Below the pieces are notes generated by a model. That model saw only the letters and a list, made by a program, of their open reading frames with translations. It was not told the origin of the DNA and made no database searches. Shown piece after piece: positions 23,901-31,440 of a stretch of 39,971 nt of DNA. Location of the stretch: the NCBI GenBank assembly GCA_964346585.1, contig CAYFVQ010000246.1, positions 1 through 39,971 of the forward strand, read 5' to 3'. Each line of letters opens with the position of its first letter. The stretch's first letter is position 1. The translations under genes were made by a program, and so were the position numbers. This stretch comes from SOIA01 sp964346585. Its GTDB lineage: Bacteria > Acidobacteriota > Aminicenantia > Aminicenantales > Aminicenantaceae.

Positions 23901-24059
23901 GAGAAGGGTGTGGAGTATCTTGTCAAGAGGTCTTGGCTTTTTGGAATCAGTGTGGTAAATAAAAAAACTCGGAACCGAATCCGGTTCAAGGATATGACGA
24001 ATCGATTGAAGAGGATCGGGCAGTCCGAGGGAGCGACGACTAAAAAAAAGGATTTGTGA
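20907..24059 (+). CDS. YdbH-like AsmA-family inter-membrane protein
   Basis: 1050 residues. One N-terminal signal anchor (IFIISGVTLASLVILLIISVLFIYF) and then a long beta-rich periplasmic part with AsmA/YdbH-like features: VEKSVAKREG-type helix, IGKLDYSLFPLRVQADSVKV, many alternating strand repeats, and a C-terminal segment with GKVTGILKGEVRDLAISYGQPERF. AsmA-like proteins are thought to form a hydrophobic groove that carries phospholipid between the membranes. The start at 20907 is the first Met after the palindrome; the longer GTG frame from 20874 would translate the repeat (SPWGTSPIG) and is rejected. Neither start has a clear ribosome binding site. The downstream DUF1318 gene matches the E. 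coli ydbH-ynbE-ydbL order. Confidence 0.82.
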   Translation: MKKKLKKIFIISGVTLASLVILLIISVLFIYFNKSFVKNYLEKSVAKREGTLMTIGKLDYSLFPLRVQADSVKVTQVIGGMEVDVFISQLNVNGWFGRLISRKRPSLQSIDVADATFRVHIKEMAEEPLDYQLIMRQIQDALSHLEQLNVKGFSIQYIMPTSRFDLGRCSFLLSDSEKEGEFIYSLSSEKIKIDSAPQKFFLEGAFQLSGKFSFLELPYFEGDVVLTPSKFDFKDESLQLPKVLIGMKGEFPLDKKTVSFPKLTVSIPSLVDVSTFLDLGMGEESSLVSSAQIQVKDLSDAYTLFEPYLKPYIPSQIESFAVKGSAYLEGEYRSTRTPSEQKTDIKGMMRIEPTQVLCVTSAFDFEGSISGEFRTSGSLPDMRLSGSLDIEEGILSRDDIDIQDFSLGLSLDGTSSSLEISRLKGSLLDIAYFLDDRKVDLKKVGFDSQGSIDIAGKKVNLARMDIQIPPLTPVQMNAVVDLQPQGEKSVHLKGSKLDSSEILNLFSSFIPESVLKLEPTGHFDLDVQANQSPETEEEWDLRSTINLSGVGFHNESFTFASESLHQKIVFEGKYNPLKQYITFSADLDLSKGESLWNAYYVDWSQSPFQLKMSGVYHVPLNKLDDLSMETSLFSEGRINVQGSLSFQETSLMDMQVSASKLNLGSLYSFLSQGQPIEEYALDFGGDAEAKVRMRMENSVLSLDGQFWIKDGSVKNEDKNLLIDGIQAEIPFYYENPVQESNEEDSFVKDGYFRVDKFESPALSLAPFQLDIHAGKNGFSLESLTLDVFDGKATLGKADFTIDPELPSISGILSFSLSDLNLSKLPVQSEQFSLRGTVQMDFPRVELTPDEINTEGKAELEMFDTIILVENIHVTKPFTKNRTIFLDMKFDDLNLEMLTDSIPFGKVTGILKGEVRDLAISYGQPERFLLSLESVKKKRVPQKFSVGAVNDLSIISSGEGSAVASNKGFTRFISEFGYEKIGIFCSLKNDMFTLRGTIREKGVEYLVKRSWLFGISVVNKKTRNRIRFKDMTNRLKRIGQSEGATTKKKDL

Positions 24060-24117
24060 TATAATAAAATAAGAGATTTTTTAACGAATATAAAAAATTA
24101 TTAAAGTGAGGGCTAAA

Positions 24118-24726
24118 ATGAGAACAAAATCCTTAAAAATCGTTTCTTCCAGTCTATTTCTGCTCTTCCTTTTCTCCTGCCTGACCATAAACATCTATTT
24201 CCCTGAAGCTGAAGTGCAAAAGGCAGCTGAGGAAATTGTGGATGAAATCAGAAAAGAAGCAGAGAAGAAGGAAAAGAAAGACAAAGATTCTCAGATGATA
24301 GAAATGGACCAGGCGATAAGCGGCGGGGGCGGATCATTTTCGCTTGTTTCATCTCTGTACGCTCAAGAAGCGACTGAAGTGACGACTCCAAAGATCCGGG
24401 CTCTTAAACAATCCATTATAGACAGATACGCGAAACTCAAACCGTTTAGAGACAAGGGGAATGTGGGTGAAGGAAACGACGGGTTCGTTAAAATCAGGGA
24501 TGAATCCGGATTGAACTTGAAAGACAAGGCCACGCTGCGAAACCTGGTGAAAGATGAGAATAACGACCGGAAGAATATGTATGCGGAAGTAGCCAGAGCT
24601 ATGGAAATTGATGCCAGCCAGATTCCCAAGATCCAGAAGGCATTCGCTGCCCAGTGGATAAAAAAAATTGCGCTGCCTGGATGGTGGATTCAAGATGAAA
24701 AAGGAGCGTGGACTAAAAAACAGTAG
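24118..24726 (+). CDS. DUF1318 (YdbL-family) lipoprotein with YnbE-like N-terminus
   Basis: 202 residues. Signal peptide with lipobox FSC, then the strand LTINIYFPEAEVQKAAEEIVDEI, a charged linker (KKEKKDKDSQ) and a C-terminal DUF1318 domain at about 95-200. The domain shows FRDKGNVGEGNDGFVKIRD, LRNLVKDENNDRKNMYAEVARAM and PGWWIQDEKGAWTKK. E. coli YdbL is a soluble periplasmic DUF1318 protein, and YnbE is a short lipoprotein that pairs with YdbH by beta-strand addition. Here lipid anchor, short strand and DUF1318 occur in one chain. Start ATG at 24118 with gaggg upstream. It lies 58 bp behind the ydbH-like gene. The linking of strand to YnbE is inference. Confidence 0.88.
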   Translation: MRTKSLKIVSSSLFLLFLFSCLTINIYFPEAEVQKAAEEIVDEIRKEAEKKEKKDKDSQMIEMDQAISGGGGSFSLVSSLYAQEATEVTTPKIRALKQSIIDRYAKLKPFRDKGNVGEGNDGFVKIRDESGLNLKDKATLRNLVKDENNDRKNMYAEVARAMEIDASQIPKIQKAFAAQWIKKIALPGWWIQDEKGAWTKKQ

Positions 24727-24873
24727 TATACGAATCATTCCATTTTTTACTGGAAACCGTTTCTTTTTCACTTGAAAAAATAGCGGGCGCGTTTCCAACC
24801 AAACAATCTTGAATGAATCACACAGGCCACATGAGTTATTCATGAATCGAGGTCGAATTTAGAGGAGTCAAGC

Positions 24874-25530
24874 ATGAAAAGAAAGAAGAGAAAACAGCTT
24901 AAAGAAGATGAATTTGTATCCATAGTCAACAAAATTATCCATTATGTTCGGGACCACACAAAAGAGATTATGACTCTGTGTGTTATGATCCTTGTCCTTG
25001 CTCTGGTTTTTATTGGAGGTAAATATATTTCCAGGCAGAGTCAAAAGAAGGAGAGCCAGAAACTTGCTCAGATCCTGGATCTCCAGAGTGATTTGAACAA
25101 TAAACCAGAGAATTTGGCCAAGCTTGAGGAGATGGCCGGAAAAGGTAAATTCACTCGATTGGGATACATCTATCTCTCTACATACTGGATAGAGAACGGA
25201 GATTTGGAAAAAGCACAAATTTATCTTGAGATGATACCGAATAAGCCGAAGGATATCGTCTTCTACCAGGCCCAGGATCTTTTGGGCCAGATTTATTTCA
25301 AACGGAAAGATTATGATAAAGCCATCGAAATTTACAGGGCGATAGAAGAAGATGATCCTGAAAGCTATTCTCTGGATGTGGTGCTTTTTCACAGAGCAGA
25401 AGTTCATGAGGAAAAGGGAGAGTCTGACGAGGCCTTGGCGCTCTACAGGAAAATCCAGCAGGAGTTCTCCCAGACATATTATGGATTTGATGCATCTCAA
25501 AAGGTCAGTCAATTAGAATCGAAGAAATAA
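24874..25530 (+). CDS. Membrane-anchored TPR protein (YfgM-like layout)
   Basis: 218 residues. A basic cytoplasmic N-terminus (MKRKKRKQLKEDEF) is followed by one transmembrane helix at about residues 36-53 (IMTLCVMILVLALVFIGG) and a periplasmic helical part. The helices include TPR-like pairs: FTRLGYIYLSTYWIENGDLEKAQIYLEMIP, AQDLLGQIYFKRKDYDKAIEIYRAI and HRAEVHEEKGESDEALALYRKIQ. The layout resembles YfgM/TPR_21 proteins that work with the Sec machinery or beta-barrel folding, but the match is in layout only. gaggagt precedes the ATG. It follows the DUF1318 lipoprotein by 147 bp and may share its transcript. Confidence 0.85.
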   Translation: MKRKKRKQLKEDEFVSIVNKIIHYVRDHTKEIMTLCVMILVLALVFIGGKYISRQSQKKESQKLAQILDLQSDLNNKPENLAKLEEMAGKGKFTRLGYIYLSTYWIENGDLEKAQIYLEMIPNKPKDIVFYQAQDLLGQIYFKRKDYDKAIEIYRAIEEDDPESYSLDVVLFHRAEVHEEKGESDEALALYRKIQQEFSQTYYGFDASQKVSQLESKK

Positions 25531-25534
25531 TCTG

Positions 25535-25562
25535 TTGTAAATTCAGGAAAAAAAGATATAAT
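25535..25562 (+). promoter_or_regulatory. Putative promoter of the ferredoxin gene
   Basis: TTGTAA (25535-25540), a 16-bp spacer and TATAAT (25557-25562). Start site near 25569, then gaggagga and the ATG at 25592. It suggests the ferredoxin can be transcribed apart from the upstream TPR gene. Confidence 0.5.
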
Positions 25563-25591
25563 ATTTTGTTAATTCAACGAGGAGGAAATAA

Positions 25592-25840
25592 ATGGCTTTA
25601 AAGATCACTGAAGAATGCATTAATTGCGCGGCCTGTGAGCCTGAATGCCCGAACGATGCCATCACCATGGGAGATGAAATTTACGAGATCGATCCTGAGA
25701 AGTGCACTGAATGCGTTGGGCATTTTGATGAGTCTCAGTGCGTCGCTGTTTGTCCTGTTGATGCCTGTGTTCCAGATCCCGAACATAAGGAGTCAAAGGA
25801 GGAATTAGAAGCCAAATTCAAGTTGCTTACAGAAGAGTAG
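25592..25840 (+). CDS. YfhL-family 2[4Fe-4S] ferredoxin
   Basis: 82 residues. The first cluster motif is C9-x2-C12-x2-C15-x3-C19-P. The second is C38-x2-C41-x8-C50-x3-C54-P, with the 8-residue loop between the second and third Cys that is typical of YfhL/Azotobacter FdI-like dicluster ferredoxins. The C-terminal tail is acidic and helical (KESKEELEAKFKLL). Such proteins carry low-potential electrons and are a reasonable partner for the 2-oxoacid:ferredoxin oxidoreductase encoded at 36948-39971, though not in the same operon. gaggagga ribosome binding site. A rho-independent terminator follows. Confidence 0.93.
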   Translation: MALKITEECINCAACEPECPNDAITMGDEIYEIDPEKCTECVGHFDESQCVAVCPVDACVPDPEHKESKEELEAKFKLLTEE

Positions 25841-25873
25841 ATTTTTTCTTACTTGTGTACTTTAGCTTGAGAT

Positions 25874-25902
25874 AGGAGTGATTTCGGTCACTCCTTTTTT
25901 TT
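25874..25902 (+). terminator. Rho-independent terminator after the ferredoxin gene
   Basis: Perfect 8-bp stem AGGAGTGA / TCACTCCT with loop TTTCGG, directly followed by a run of eight T. It ends only about 10 bp before the start of the M50 gene, so that gene needs its own promoter or readthrough. Confidence 0.88.
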
Positions 25903-25911
25903 ATTCGATAG

Positions 25912-26892
25912 ATGGAAGAAGAAAAAACAAACGGAGTCGAGGGAGAAGTCAGGATTCCCCCGTTTTCTCTAAAAAAGAATATCTGGATTAACATTCTCCT
26001 CTTCATCGTTACAGTGTTCTCTACGTTTTTTGTGGGGATATCTCTGAGCATTAATTATTTATACACGGATGCTCTCCCTCAAGATACACAAATCCCTGTA
26101 ACTATTGAGATGGTCATGGACCCACAGGTCATATCGTTGAGTCTGATTTATGTGGTTGTGCTTCTCGGAATTTTATTGGGCCATGAATTCGGTCATTTTT
26201 TGACTTGCCAGTATTACAGGATAAACGCCACTCTTCCTTATTTTATCCCGGCGCCCACACTGATCGGAACTCTGGGTGCCTTCATCAAGATAAAATCTCC
26301 CATCACCAGAAAAAAGCAGCTTTTTGATATCGGAGTGTCCGGGCCTTTAACAGGCTTTATCCTTGCGGTTCCCGCGTTGGCCTATGGCCTTTCTCTTTCT
26401 AAGGCTGTTCCTCCAAGTTTTCAAGAGGGGGAATTCGTTTTTGTTTTCGGTGAGCCTCTTATTCTGAAGCTTATCGGAGCTCTGGTATTTAAGGATGTTC
26501 CGCCCGATTACAGTGTCTTCCTTCATCCTGTCGCCTTTGCAGGCTGGGTGGGGATACTCGTTACGTCATTTAACCTCTTTCCTGTTGGACAACTTGATGG
26601 AGGTCATGTGTCTTACGCTCTCCTGGGGGAGAAGTCCCGCCAATTCGGGAAGTTTATTCTAGTCGTTTTTGCAATCATGGGATTTCTTTTCTGGATAGGA
26701 TGGTTCATCTGGGCATTTCTCCTCACGTTTCTCGGATTGAAACATCCCCGAATTATCGATGATGCGGTTCCATTGTCTCCACGGAGAAAATTCATCGGGT
26801 ATCTAATGGTTTTGATATTCATTCTTTCCTTTATCCCGGCTCCCATCAAGGGATATAATTTTTTCGATATTGTGAAGGCGTTTCGGTTCTGA
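25912..26892 (+). CDS. Site-2 protease-like M50 membrane metallopeptidase
   Basis: 326 residues with about seven or eight hydrophobic segments. HEFGH at 91-95 is the intramembrane HExxH, and the third ligand lies in FPVGQLDGGH (Asp229), in a later helix. A conserved FDIGVSGPLTGFILAVPAL stretch sits between them. There is no PDZ domain, so it belongs to the compact S2P group, not the RseP type. S2P enzymes cleave transmembrane segments of anti-sigma factors or remnant signal peptides; no anti-sigma gene is nearby. The start at 25912 has no clear ribosome binding site and follows a terminator closely. The next in-frame Met at residue 67 would remove the first helix. Confidence 0.9.
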   Translation: MEEEKTNGVEGEVRIPPFSLKKNIWINILLFIVTVFSTFFVGISLSINYLYTDALPQDTQIPVTIEMVMDPQVISLSLIYVVVLLGILLGHEFGHFLTCQYYRINATLPYFIPAPTLIGTLGAFIKIKSPITRKKQLFDIGVSGPLTGFILAVPALAYGLSLSKAVPPSFQEGEFVFVFGEPLILKLIGALVFKDVPPDYSVFLHPVAFAGWVGILVTSFNLFPVGQLDGGHVSYALLGEKSRQFGKFILVVFAIMGFLFWIGWFIWAFLLTFLGLKHPRIIDDAVPLSPRRKFIGYLMVLIFILSFIPAPIKGYNFFDIVKAFRF

Positions 26893-27197
26893 GACGTCCA
26901 ATTCGCTTCCTCCATTCCCTTAATTGGATTTCTCCAATTTTTCATCAATGCACTAGTTTTAGGGATGAACCAAACAAAAAAAGGAGGTCGGAGTTATTAA
27001 CAAATTCTGTGGAAAAGTTGTGGAAAAACGCACATATTTTTTACCAAATTTTCGAATTTTCTTGCAAATATGACAATTTGCACAAAAATTAGTCACACCT
27101 GTTAAGTGATTGATAATAATATACTTATGAAAGTGTTGAAAATAAAGAAATTACAGGGACAAAAAATCAGCGAGCGATAGCGGTCACATGTGGAAGG
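26893..27197. other. 305-bp AT-rich gap with DnaA-box-like pair
   Basis: Contents: a weak terminator (26922-26942), aaggaggtcgg at 26981-26991 with no ORF behind it, and gttattaaca. Two copies of TGTGGAAAA follow at 27008-27016 and 27019-27027, spaced 11 bp. TGCAAAT-6-ATTTGCA lies at 27063-27082, then about 50 bp of AT-rich sequence. TGTGGAAAA is one base from the DnaA box TGTGGATAA. A 17-codon ORF at 27127-27180 has no further support. Confidence 0.45.
26922..26942 (+). terminator. Weak AT-rich terminator after the M50 gene
   Basis: 7-bp stem AATTGGA / TCCAATT with loop TTTC, followed by a short T-run. The stem has only two G-C pairs, so efficiency would be low. Confidence 0.4.
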
Positions 27198-27383
27198 ATG
27201 AAGGAATCATCTGAATTTCCTGTTGAAGAGCTGCTGTGGGCAGCCATTTTGTGCGATTGCAGTTCAAATGAAGAAAAAATTCTCGATTATCAAGAAAAAA
27301 TCCGACTGGAAAAAGCGAAAATATCAGGGGGAAGAAATTTAAAGAATATCTTGGTCATTCTCGGACTCTCCATCGATGAATGA
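27198..27383 (+). CDS. Doubtful small ORF (61 residues)
   Basis: 61 residues, acidic and soluble, with two Cys (ILCDCSSNEEK) and a basic helix (EKIRLEKAKISGGRNLK). No family was recognised. The purine-rich ggaagg touches the ATG, so spacing is too short for a normal ribosome binding site. It could be real, or chance in an intergenic region. It converges with hypF, whose stop is 18 bp away. Confidence 0.35.
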   Translation: MKESSEFPVEELLWAAILCDCSSNEEKILDYQEKIRLEKAKISGGRNLKNILVILGLSIDE

Positions 27384-27401
27384 TTGACTTCAGGATTTGA
27401 T

Positions 27402-29708
27402 TTATTTGATGGGCTGATTCTTTTTTATCTTATTAAGAGCGTAGGCGATTTGTCCGATAGAGAGTGACTCGTCGTTAGGGGAATAGTTCATCGGCCGAAG
27501 GATAGTGAATCCCTTTTTCCTCAGAAGAGCGGTCGCTCTGTACAGCAGCTCTTTATTCAAGAAAACACCTCCGACAAAGACCACAGTATCGATGTTCTGT
27601 TCTTTTCTCGCTTTTTCTGCGACAGACGCTGTGACTCGAGCGATCGTGTTGTGAAATTTTGATGAGATAGAAGAGACCTGGATCTTTTGTTCCAAATCCT
27701 TGACCACAGATTGGATGGTCCTGGTAAAGGAGATTTGGACAGGGGAAGAATGGTTTTGAACCGAAAAGTCGTAGCTTTGACATATGTCTTCATCGGCAGC
27801 TGATTCCAATCTCATGGGGGCTTCAGCTTCAAATTCAACTTCAAGGGGTGATAGCCCCGTGAGAAAAGACACGGCATCAAACAACCTGCCGCAGCTTGAA
27901 GTGAGGGGACTGTTAATATTCTGTTCGATCATGCTCATCACGCCTTGGATTCTATTTTTTCCGACTCTCTTCAGGGATTGGACACTCGGGAGTTTGGAGC
28001 GGTAGGAGTCCATAAGGTAAGATACAGCCATGCGCCAGGGTTGCTTGGCAGCCATATCTCCTCCGGGAAGAGGAACATTTTTGAAATGCGCAAACCTTTC
28101 AAAGGAGGAATAGTCAGCAATCAGGAATTCGCCGCCCCAGGCAAGTCCATCCTCTCCGAAACCATATCCGTCAAAGCTCACCCCCAGGACCTTCTTATTG
28201 GGAATGATTCTGTGTTCGAGGAGAGGAGCCAGGATATGGGCGAAATGGTGCTGGACTTGAAGGAGGGGAAGCCCGGATTTTTGAGCGTATCGAGTTGTGT
28301 GGAAATCAGGATGCAGGTCTGTAACGATGATCTCCGGTTGAGCTTCAAAGAGTCGAGTGAGGTGCTGGATTGTTTCCTCAAAGTATTTGAAATTCTGGTA
28401 CTCATCCAGGTCACCCAGGAACTGGCTTGTGACCACATATCCGTTTTTATAAATAGAGATTGTATCCTTGAGCTCTCCACCGAGTGCCAGTATATGCTGG
28501 GGAGTTACTAGTTCCTCGTGAACTCTCTGAGGGTAGGGCACGTATCCTCGTGCGCGCCTCACGAACAGGGGTTGTTCATCCACAACCTTGATGACCGAGT
28601 CATCGGCTCTCATATAGATTGGACGATTGTGTGAGAGGATATAGTCGCAGAGTGTGTTGATTCCTTCTTCTTCGTCTTTCATGATGGGGGCATCTTTTTT
28701 GTTGGAGCTTGTGGCAACAATGAGGTCAAGATATTCCAGAAGAAGATAGTGGAGAGGCGTGTAGGGGAGCATGAATCCCAGTTCATCAAGATGCGGTGCG
28801 ATTCCCTTGATCTCTCTTTTTTTCTTGAGGAGGACAATAGGCCGACGGGCTGAAAGGAGCAGCTCTCTCTCTGCAGGGGAGAGAAGAGCGAATTGTTCTA
28901 TGGTTTCAAGATTGCGGGCCATCAGAGCTAATGGTTTCGTTTTCCTCTCTTTGATTTTTCTCAAGCGATTGACAGACTCAAGGTTCAAAGCATGACAGAT
29001 AAGATGGAAGCCTCCGAGTCCTTTGACTGCCAGTATCTTTCCCTCTTTAATCAAGGATGCGGCTTTCTTGATTCCCCCGCTTAATTTTTTTCCGGTTCTG
29101 GAATGAGTGAGGTGGATTTGAGGACCACAAAAAGGACAGGCAACTGGTTGAGCATGATACCTTCTATCCATGGGATGCGTGTATTCTTTTCGGCAGTCTG
29201 TGCACATGGAGAAGCTGTGCATCGTTGTTTCTTTTCTGTCGTAGGGAAGAGATTTGACGATCGTGTACCTTGGTCCACAGTCTGTGCAGTTGATGAAGGG
29301 ATAATGATATCTCCTATCCGAAGAGTCCATCATTTCTTCATGGCAGCTTTCACAGATGGAGATATCAGGAGAAATGAAGACAAAGCTTTCTCCCTCCTTT
29401 GATTTTTGTATGGTGAAGTCTTTGAGGTTGAGGAATGAGGCGCGCTCCAGAATGATTTCTTCAATCTGAGAAAGAGGAGGCTGAGTCTCCTTGAGGGCTT
29501 TCAGGAACTTTTTAAAATCTGTTTTCTCCTTGCTTTCGAGATGGATTTCCACGCCGAATCCGATATTCTTAACCCAGCCTGTGTACTGGAATTCATGCGC
29601 TAATCGGTAGATGAAAGGTCTGAATCCGACGCCCTGGACGACTCCGGAAACCACCATCCGAATGGCATTTTTATTGACTGTACGTGTCCTTTGTTTGATA
29701 TTCATCAT
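27402..29708 (-). CDS. hypF: Carbamoyltransferase HypF
   Basis: 768 residues, full length for HypF, which uses carbamoyl phosphate and ATP to carbamoylate HypE Cys in building the CN ligands of [NiFe] hydrogenase. Domains: acylphosphatase (about 15-105, VQGVGFRPFIYRLA); two CxxC-x18-CxxC zinc fingers (about 118-195, CESC..CTDC and CTDC..CPFC); YrdC-like domain (about 205-385, KGLGGFHLICHA); Kae1-like C-terminal domain (HHFAHILAPLLEH, VSFDGYGFGEDGLAWGGEF, VFVGGVFLNKELL). No other hyp gene or hydrogenase is in the window. It is the last gene of a leftward run behind queH with a 54-bp gap. Confidence 0.96.
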   Translation of the reverse strand: MMNIKQRTRTVNKNAIRMVVSGVVQGVGFRPFIYRLAHEFQYTGWVKNIGFGVEIHLESKEKTDFKKFLKALKETQPPLSQIEEIILERASFLNLKDFTIQKSKEGESFVFISPDISICESCHEEMMDSSDRRYHYPFINCTDCGPRYTIVKSLPYDRKETTMHSFSMCTDCRKEYTHPMDRRYHAQPVACPFCGPQIHLTHSRTGKKLSGGIKKAASLIKEGKILAVKGLGGFHLICHALNLESVNRLRKIKERKTKPLALMARNLETIEQFALLSPAERELLLSARRPIVLLKKKREIKGIAPHLDELGFMLPYTPLHYLLLEYLDLIVATSSNKKDAPIMKDEEEGINTLCDYILSHNRPIYMRADDSVIKVVDEQPLFVRRARGYVPYPQRVHEELVTPQHILALGGELKDTISIYKNGYVVTSQFLGDLDEYQNFKYFEETIQHLTRLFEAQPEIIVTDLHPDFHTTRYAQKSGLPLLQVQHHFAHILAPLLEHRIIPNKKVLGVSFDGYGFGEDGLAWGGEFLIADYSSFERFAHFKNVPLPGGDMAAKQPWRMAVSYLMDSYRSKLPSVQSLKRVGKNRIQGVMSMIEQNINSPLTSSCGRLFDAVSFLTGLSPLEVEFEAEAPMRLESAADEDICQSYDFSVQNHSSPVQISFTRTIQSVVKDLEQKIQVSSISSKFHNTIARVTASVAEKARKEQNIDTVVFVGGVFLNKELLYRATALLRKKGFTILRPMNYSPNDESLSIGQIAYALNKIKKNQPIK

Positions 29709-29762
29709 TCATAAGTTTCCAGAGCTCAATTGATAGATATCGCTGCTCGCAATGATGTCAGT

Positions 29763-30305
29763 TCATTTATTCCTTTGACTGTAGAGGCATCCGCAGTAAT
29801 TCTGGCGAAAGACCCCATGATTTTTACTTAATTCCACGCTTTTCTTGAAACCATCCTTCTTTTTAAAATCGGCTTCTAAAAAGTTTATTCGGAACTTGCG
29901 TGAAAACATCTTTCCCACTCTGTTCAGCACATCCGCTTTCTTCAGTGGGCTGAGGCTCATCACTGTTGTGAACATGTCGTAGCCCAATTTAGAGGCTTTC
30001 AGAGCTGTTTTTTCGAGTCTCATGGCGTAACAGACATCGCATCTTCTTCCCTTTTCTGGTTCGTCCTTGAATTTTTGAGTGATCTTGAACCAGCGTTCAT
30101 CGTCGTAGTCCTCTTCAATGAGGTCCACATTCAGGATACGAGCGACTTTTCTCGTTTCTTCCAATCTTTTGGCGTATTCCTCTGAAGGATGGATATTGGG
30201 ATTGTAGAAGTACCCACTGACCTCATAATTTTCCTGGAGTCGCCCAAGGACGTAGAGCGCGTCCGGAGCACAGCAGACATGCACGAGCAGTCTTGGCTTG
30301 TTCAT
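29763..30305 (-). CDS. queH: Epoxyqueuosine reductase QueH
   Basis: 180 residues, the usual size for QueH (formerly DUF208), which reduces epoxyqueuosine to queuosine in tRNA with iron-sulfur chemistry, in place of cobalamin-dependent QueG. Signature Cys are all present: HVCCAPD near residues 9-15, CDVCYAMRLEKTA near 89-101, and NYCGCLYS at the C-terminus. YFYNPNIHPSEEYAKR is the family's N-terminal loop. No queA, tgt or queC-F is nearby. The gap to the upstream coiled-coil gene is 53 bp. Confidence 0.95.
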   Translation of the reverse strand: MNKPRLLVHVCCAPDALYVLGRLQENYEVSGYFYNPNIHPSEEYAKRLEETRKVARILNVDLIEEDYDDERWFKITQKFKDEPEKGRRCDVCYAMRLEKTALKASKLGYDMFTTVMSLSPLKKADVLNRVGKMFSRKFRINFLEADFKKKDGFKKSVELSKNHGVFRQNYCGCLYSQRNK

Positions 30306-30358
30306 GATGTTATTTTAAACTGGATGAGGAATGGAGTAAACGGAATAAAGATTTCTTG

Positions 30359-31399
30359 CTACAAATTTTTAATGTTTTCTTCGACTTCTTTGATGCGTTT
30401 GTTTGTCCTGTCTATCTGCGAATAAAAAGGAGCGAGTTTTTTATTGTCAACCCTGTGGTCGTTGGCTAGCTTCCCAATGCTTTCAAAGAGCGGCTCTTTG
30501 TGCCTCTCAATGTCTTTTATCTTTTTTTGAGATTTTTCCTTATTCCTTTTCCATTCCTTGGTTTCTTTCTGGAAAATCCGTGTTTGCTCTCTTTTATCTT
30601 TTTCAATTTTTTTTATCTTGTTTTCACTTTCAATTATCTTTTTTTGGAATTTGTCTACCTCCGCTTCCATAGCTGATTTTTTTTCCCTATGAGTCTGGAG
30701 TTCCGTCCGAGTTTTTTCTCTTTTTTTCTCCAGATTCTTTATATTCTCATCGACCTCTTTTTTCTTGGCTCTCTTCTCTTCAGCGGAAAACTTTGTGCTG
30801 GCTTTTGTCTCTTTAGCCGTCCTTTCCTCAGCCTCTAGAATTTTTTCAGCATATTCCATATCTTTCTGTTTTTGGATAAGGCTGAGTTCAGCGAGCTTTG
30901 CCTTTTCTTTTGTTTCGGCCATTTTTTCTTTGATAGGCTCGATCTCGTCTTCCGTTTTCTGGATTTGGTCTTCATGCTTCTTGCAAGCGGTGTTGTATTG
31001 ATCCTCGAGTTTCTCAATTTTTATCTCGGCTTCTTCCAGATCCTTTTGTGCGGAGTTCTCTTTAGTTTCAAGATCTTTCAGTTCCTTAATGATTTTTTCG
31101 CCCTTTTCAACATTGACACCCTCTGTCCAGGCTTCTTGGCCCATTTCTTTGATGAACTCGTCTTTTTTGCGGTTCTCTCTTTTGAGTCTTGCTTGAAGAC
31201 GGATTTTCACCATTCTTCGTTTAGCGCGGGAAAAAAACAAATTCAGCCGCTGCCTCAATGATTTATCCCTTAAGAAAATAAAAAAGGTTAAAAGCGCGAT
31301 GATGCAAAGGAGAAACCAGAGGGTCCAATAGGGGAGTCCTTCGCCTTGCAGTGGCGATTCTATCTGCAGCGCGTAGACGCTCGTGAGGATGCTGCTCAT
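30359..31399 (-). CDS. Membrane-anchored long coiled-coil protein, unknown
   Basis: 346 residues. A short N-terminal segment, one transmembrane helix at about residues 24-43 (YWTLWFLLCIIALLTFFIFL), a very basic patch (RAKRRMVKIRLQARLKRENRKK), then about 250 residues of almost unbroken Lys/Glu-rich coiled coil to the end. There is no catalytic motif. The layout resembles inner-membrane scaffolds that reach into the cytoplasm or periplasm; the basic patch after the helix suggests that the coil is cytoplasmic. It sits between an M14 carboxypeptidase and queH on the same strand. Confidence 0.78.
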   Translation of the reverse strand: MSSILTSVYALQIESPLQGEGLPYWTLWFLLCIIALLTFFIFLRDKSLRQRLNLFFSRAKRRMVKIRLQARLKRENRKKDEFIKEMGQEAWTEGVNVEKGEKIIKELKDLETKENSAQKDLEEAEIKIEKLEDQYNTACKKHEDQIQKTEDEIEPIKEKMAETKEKAKLAELSLIQKQKDMEYAEKILEAEERTAKETKASTKFSAEEKRAKKKEVDENIKNLEKKREKTRTELQTHREKKSAMEAEVDKFQKKIIESENKIKKIEKDKREQTRIFQKETKEWKRNKEKSQKKIKDIERHKEPLFESIGKLANDHRVDNKKLAPFYSQIDRTNKRIKEVEENIKNL

Positions 31400-31440
31400 T
31401 TCTGTTCCTTTATCTTCCCCGTATTTTAGTATATTTTTAC

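Noticed and set aside
27127..27180. 17-codon ORF upstream of 27198
   Set aside because: Too short, no ribosome binding site, and it ends before the next ORF with no sign of a broken gene.
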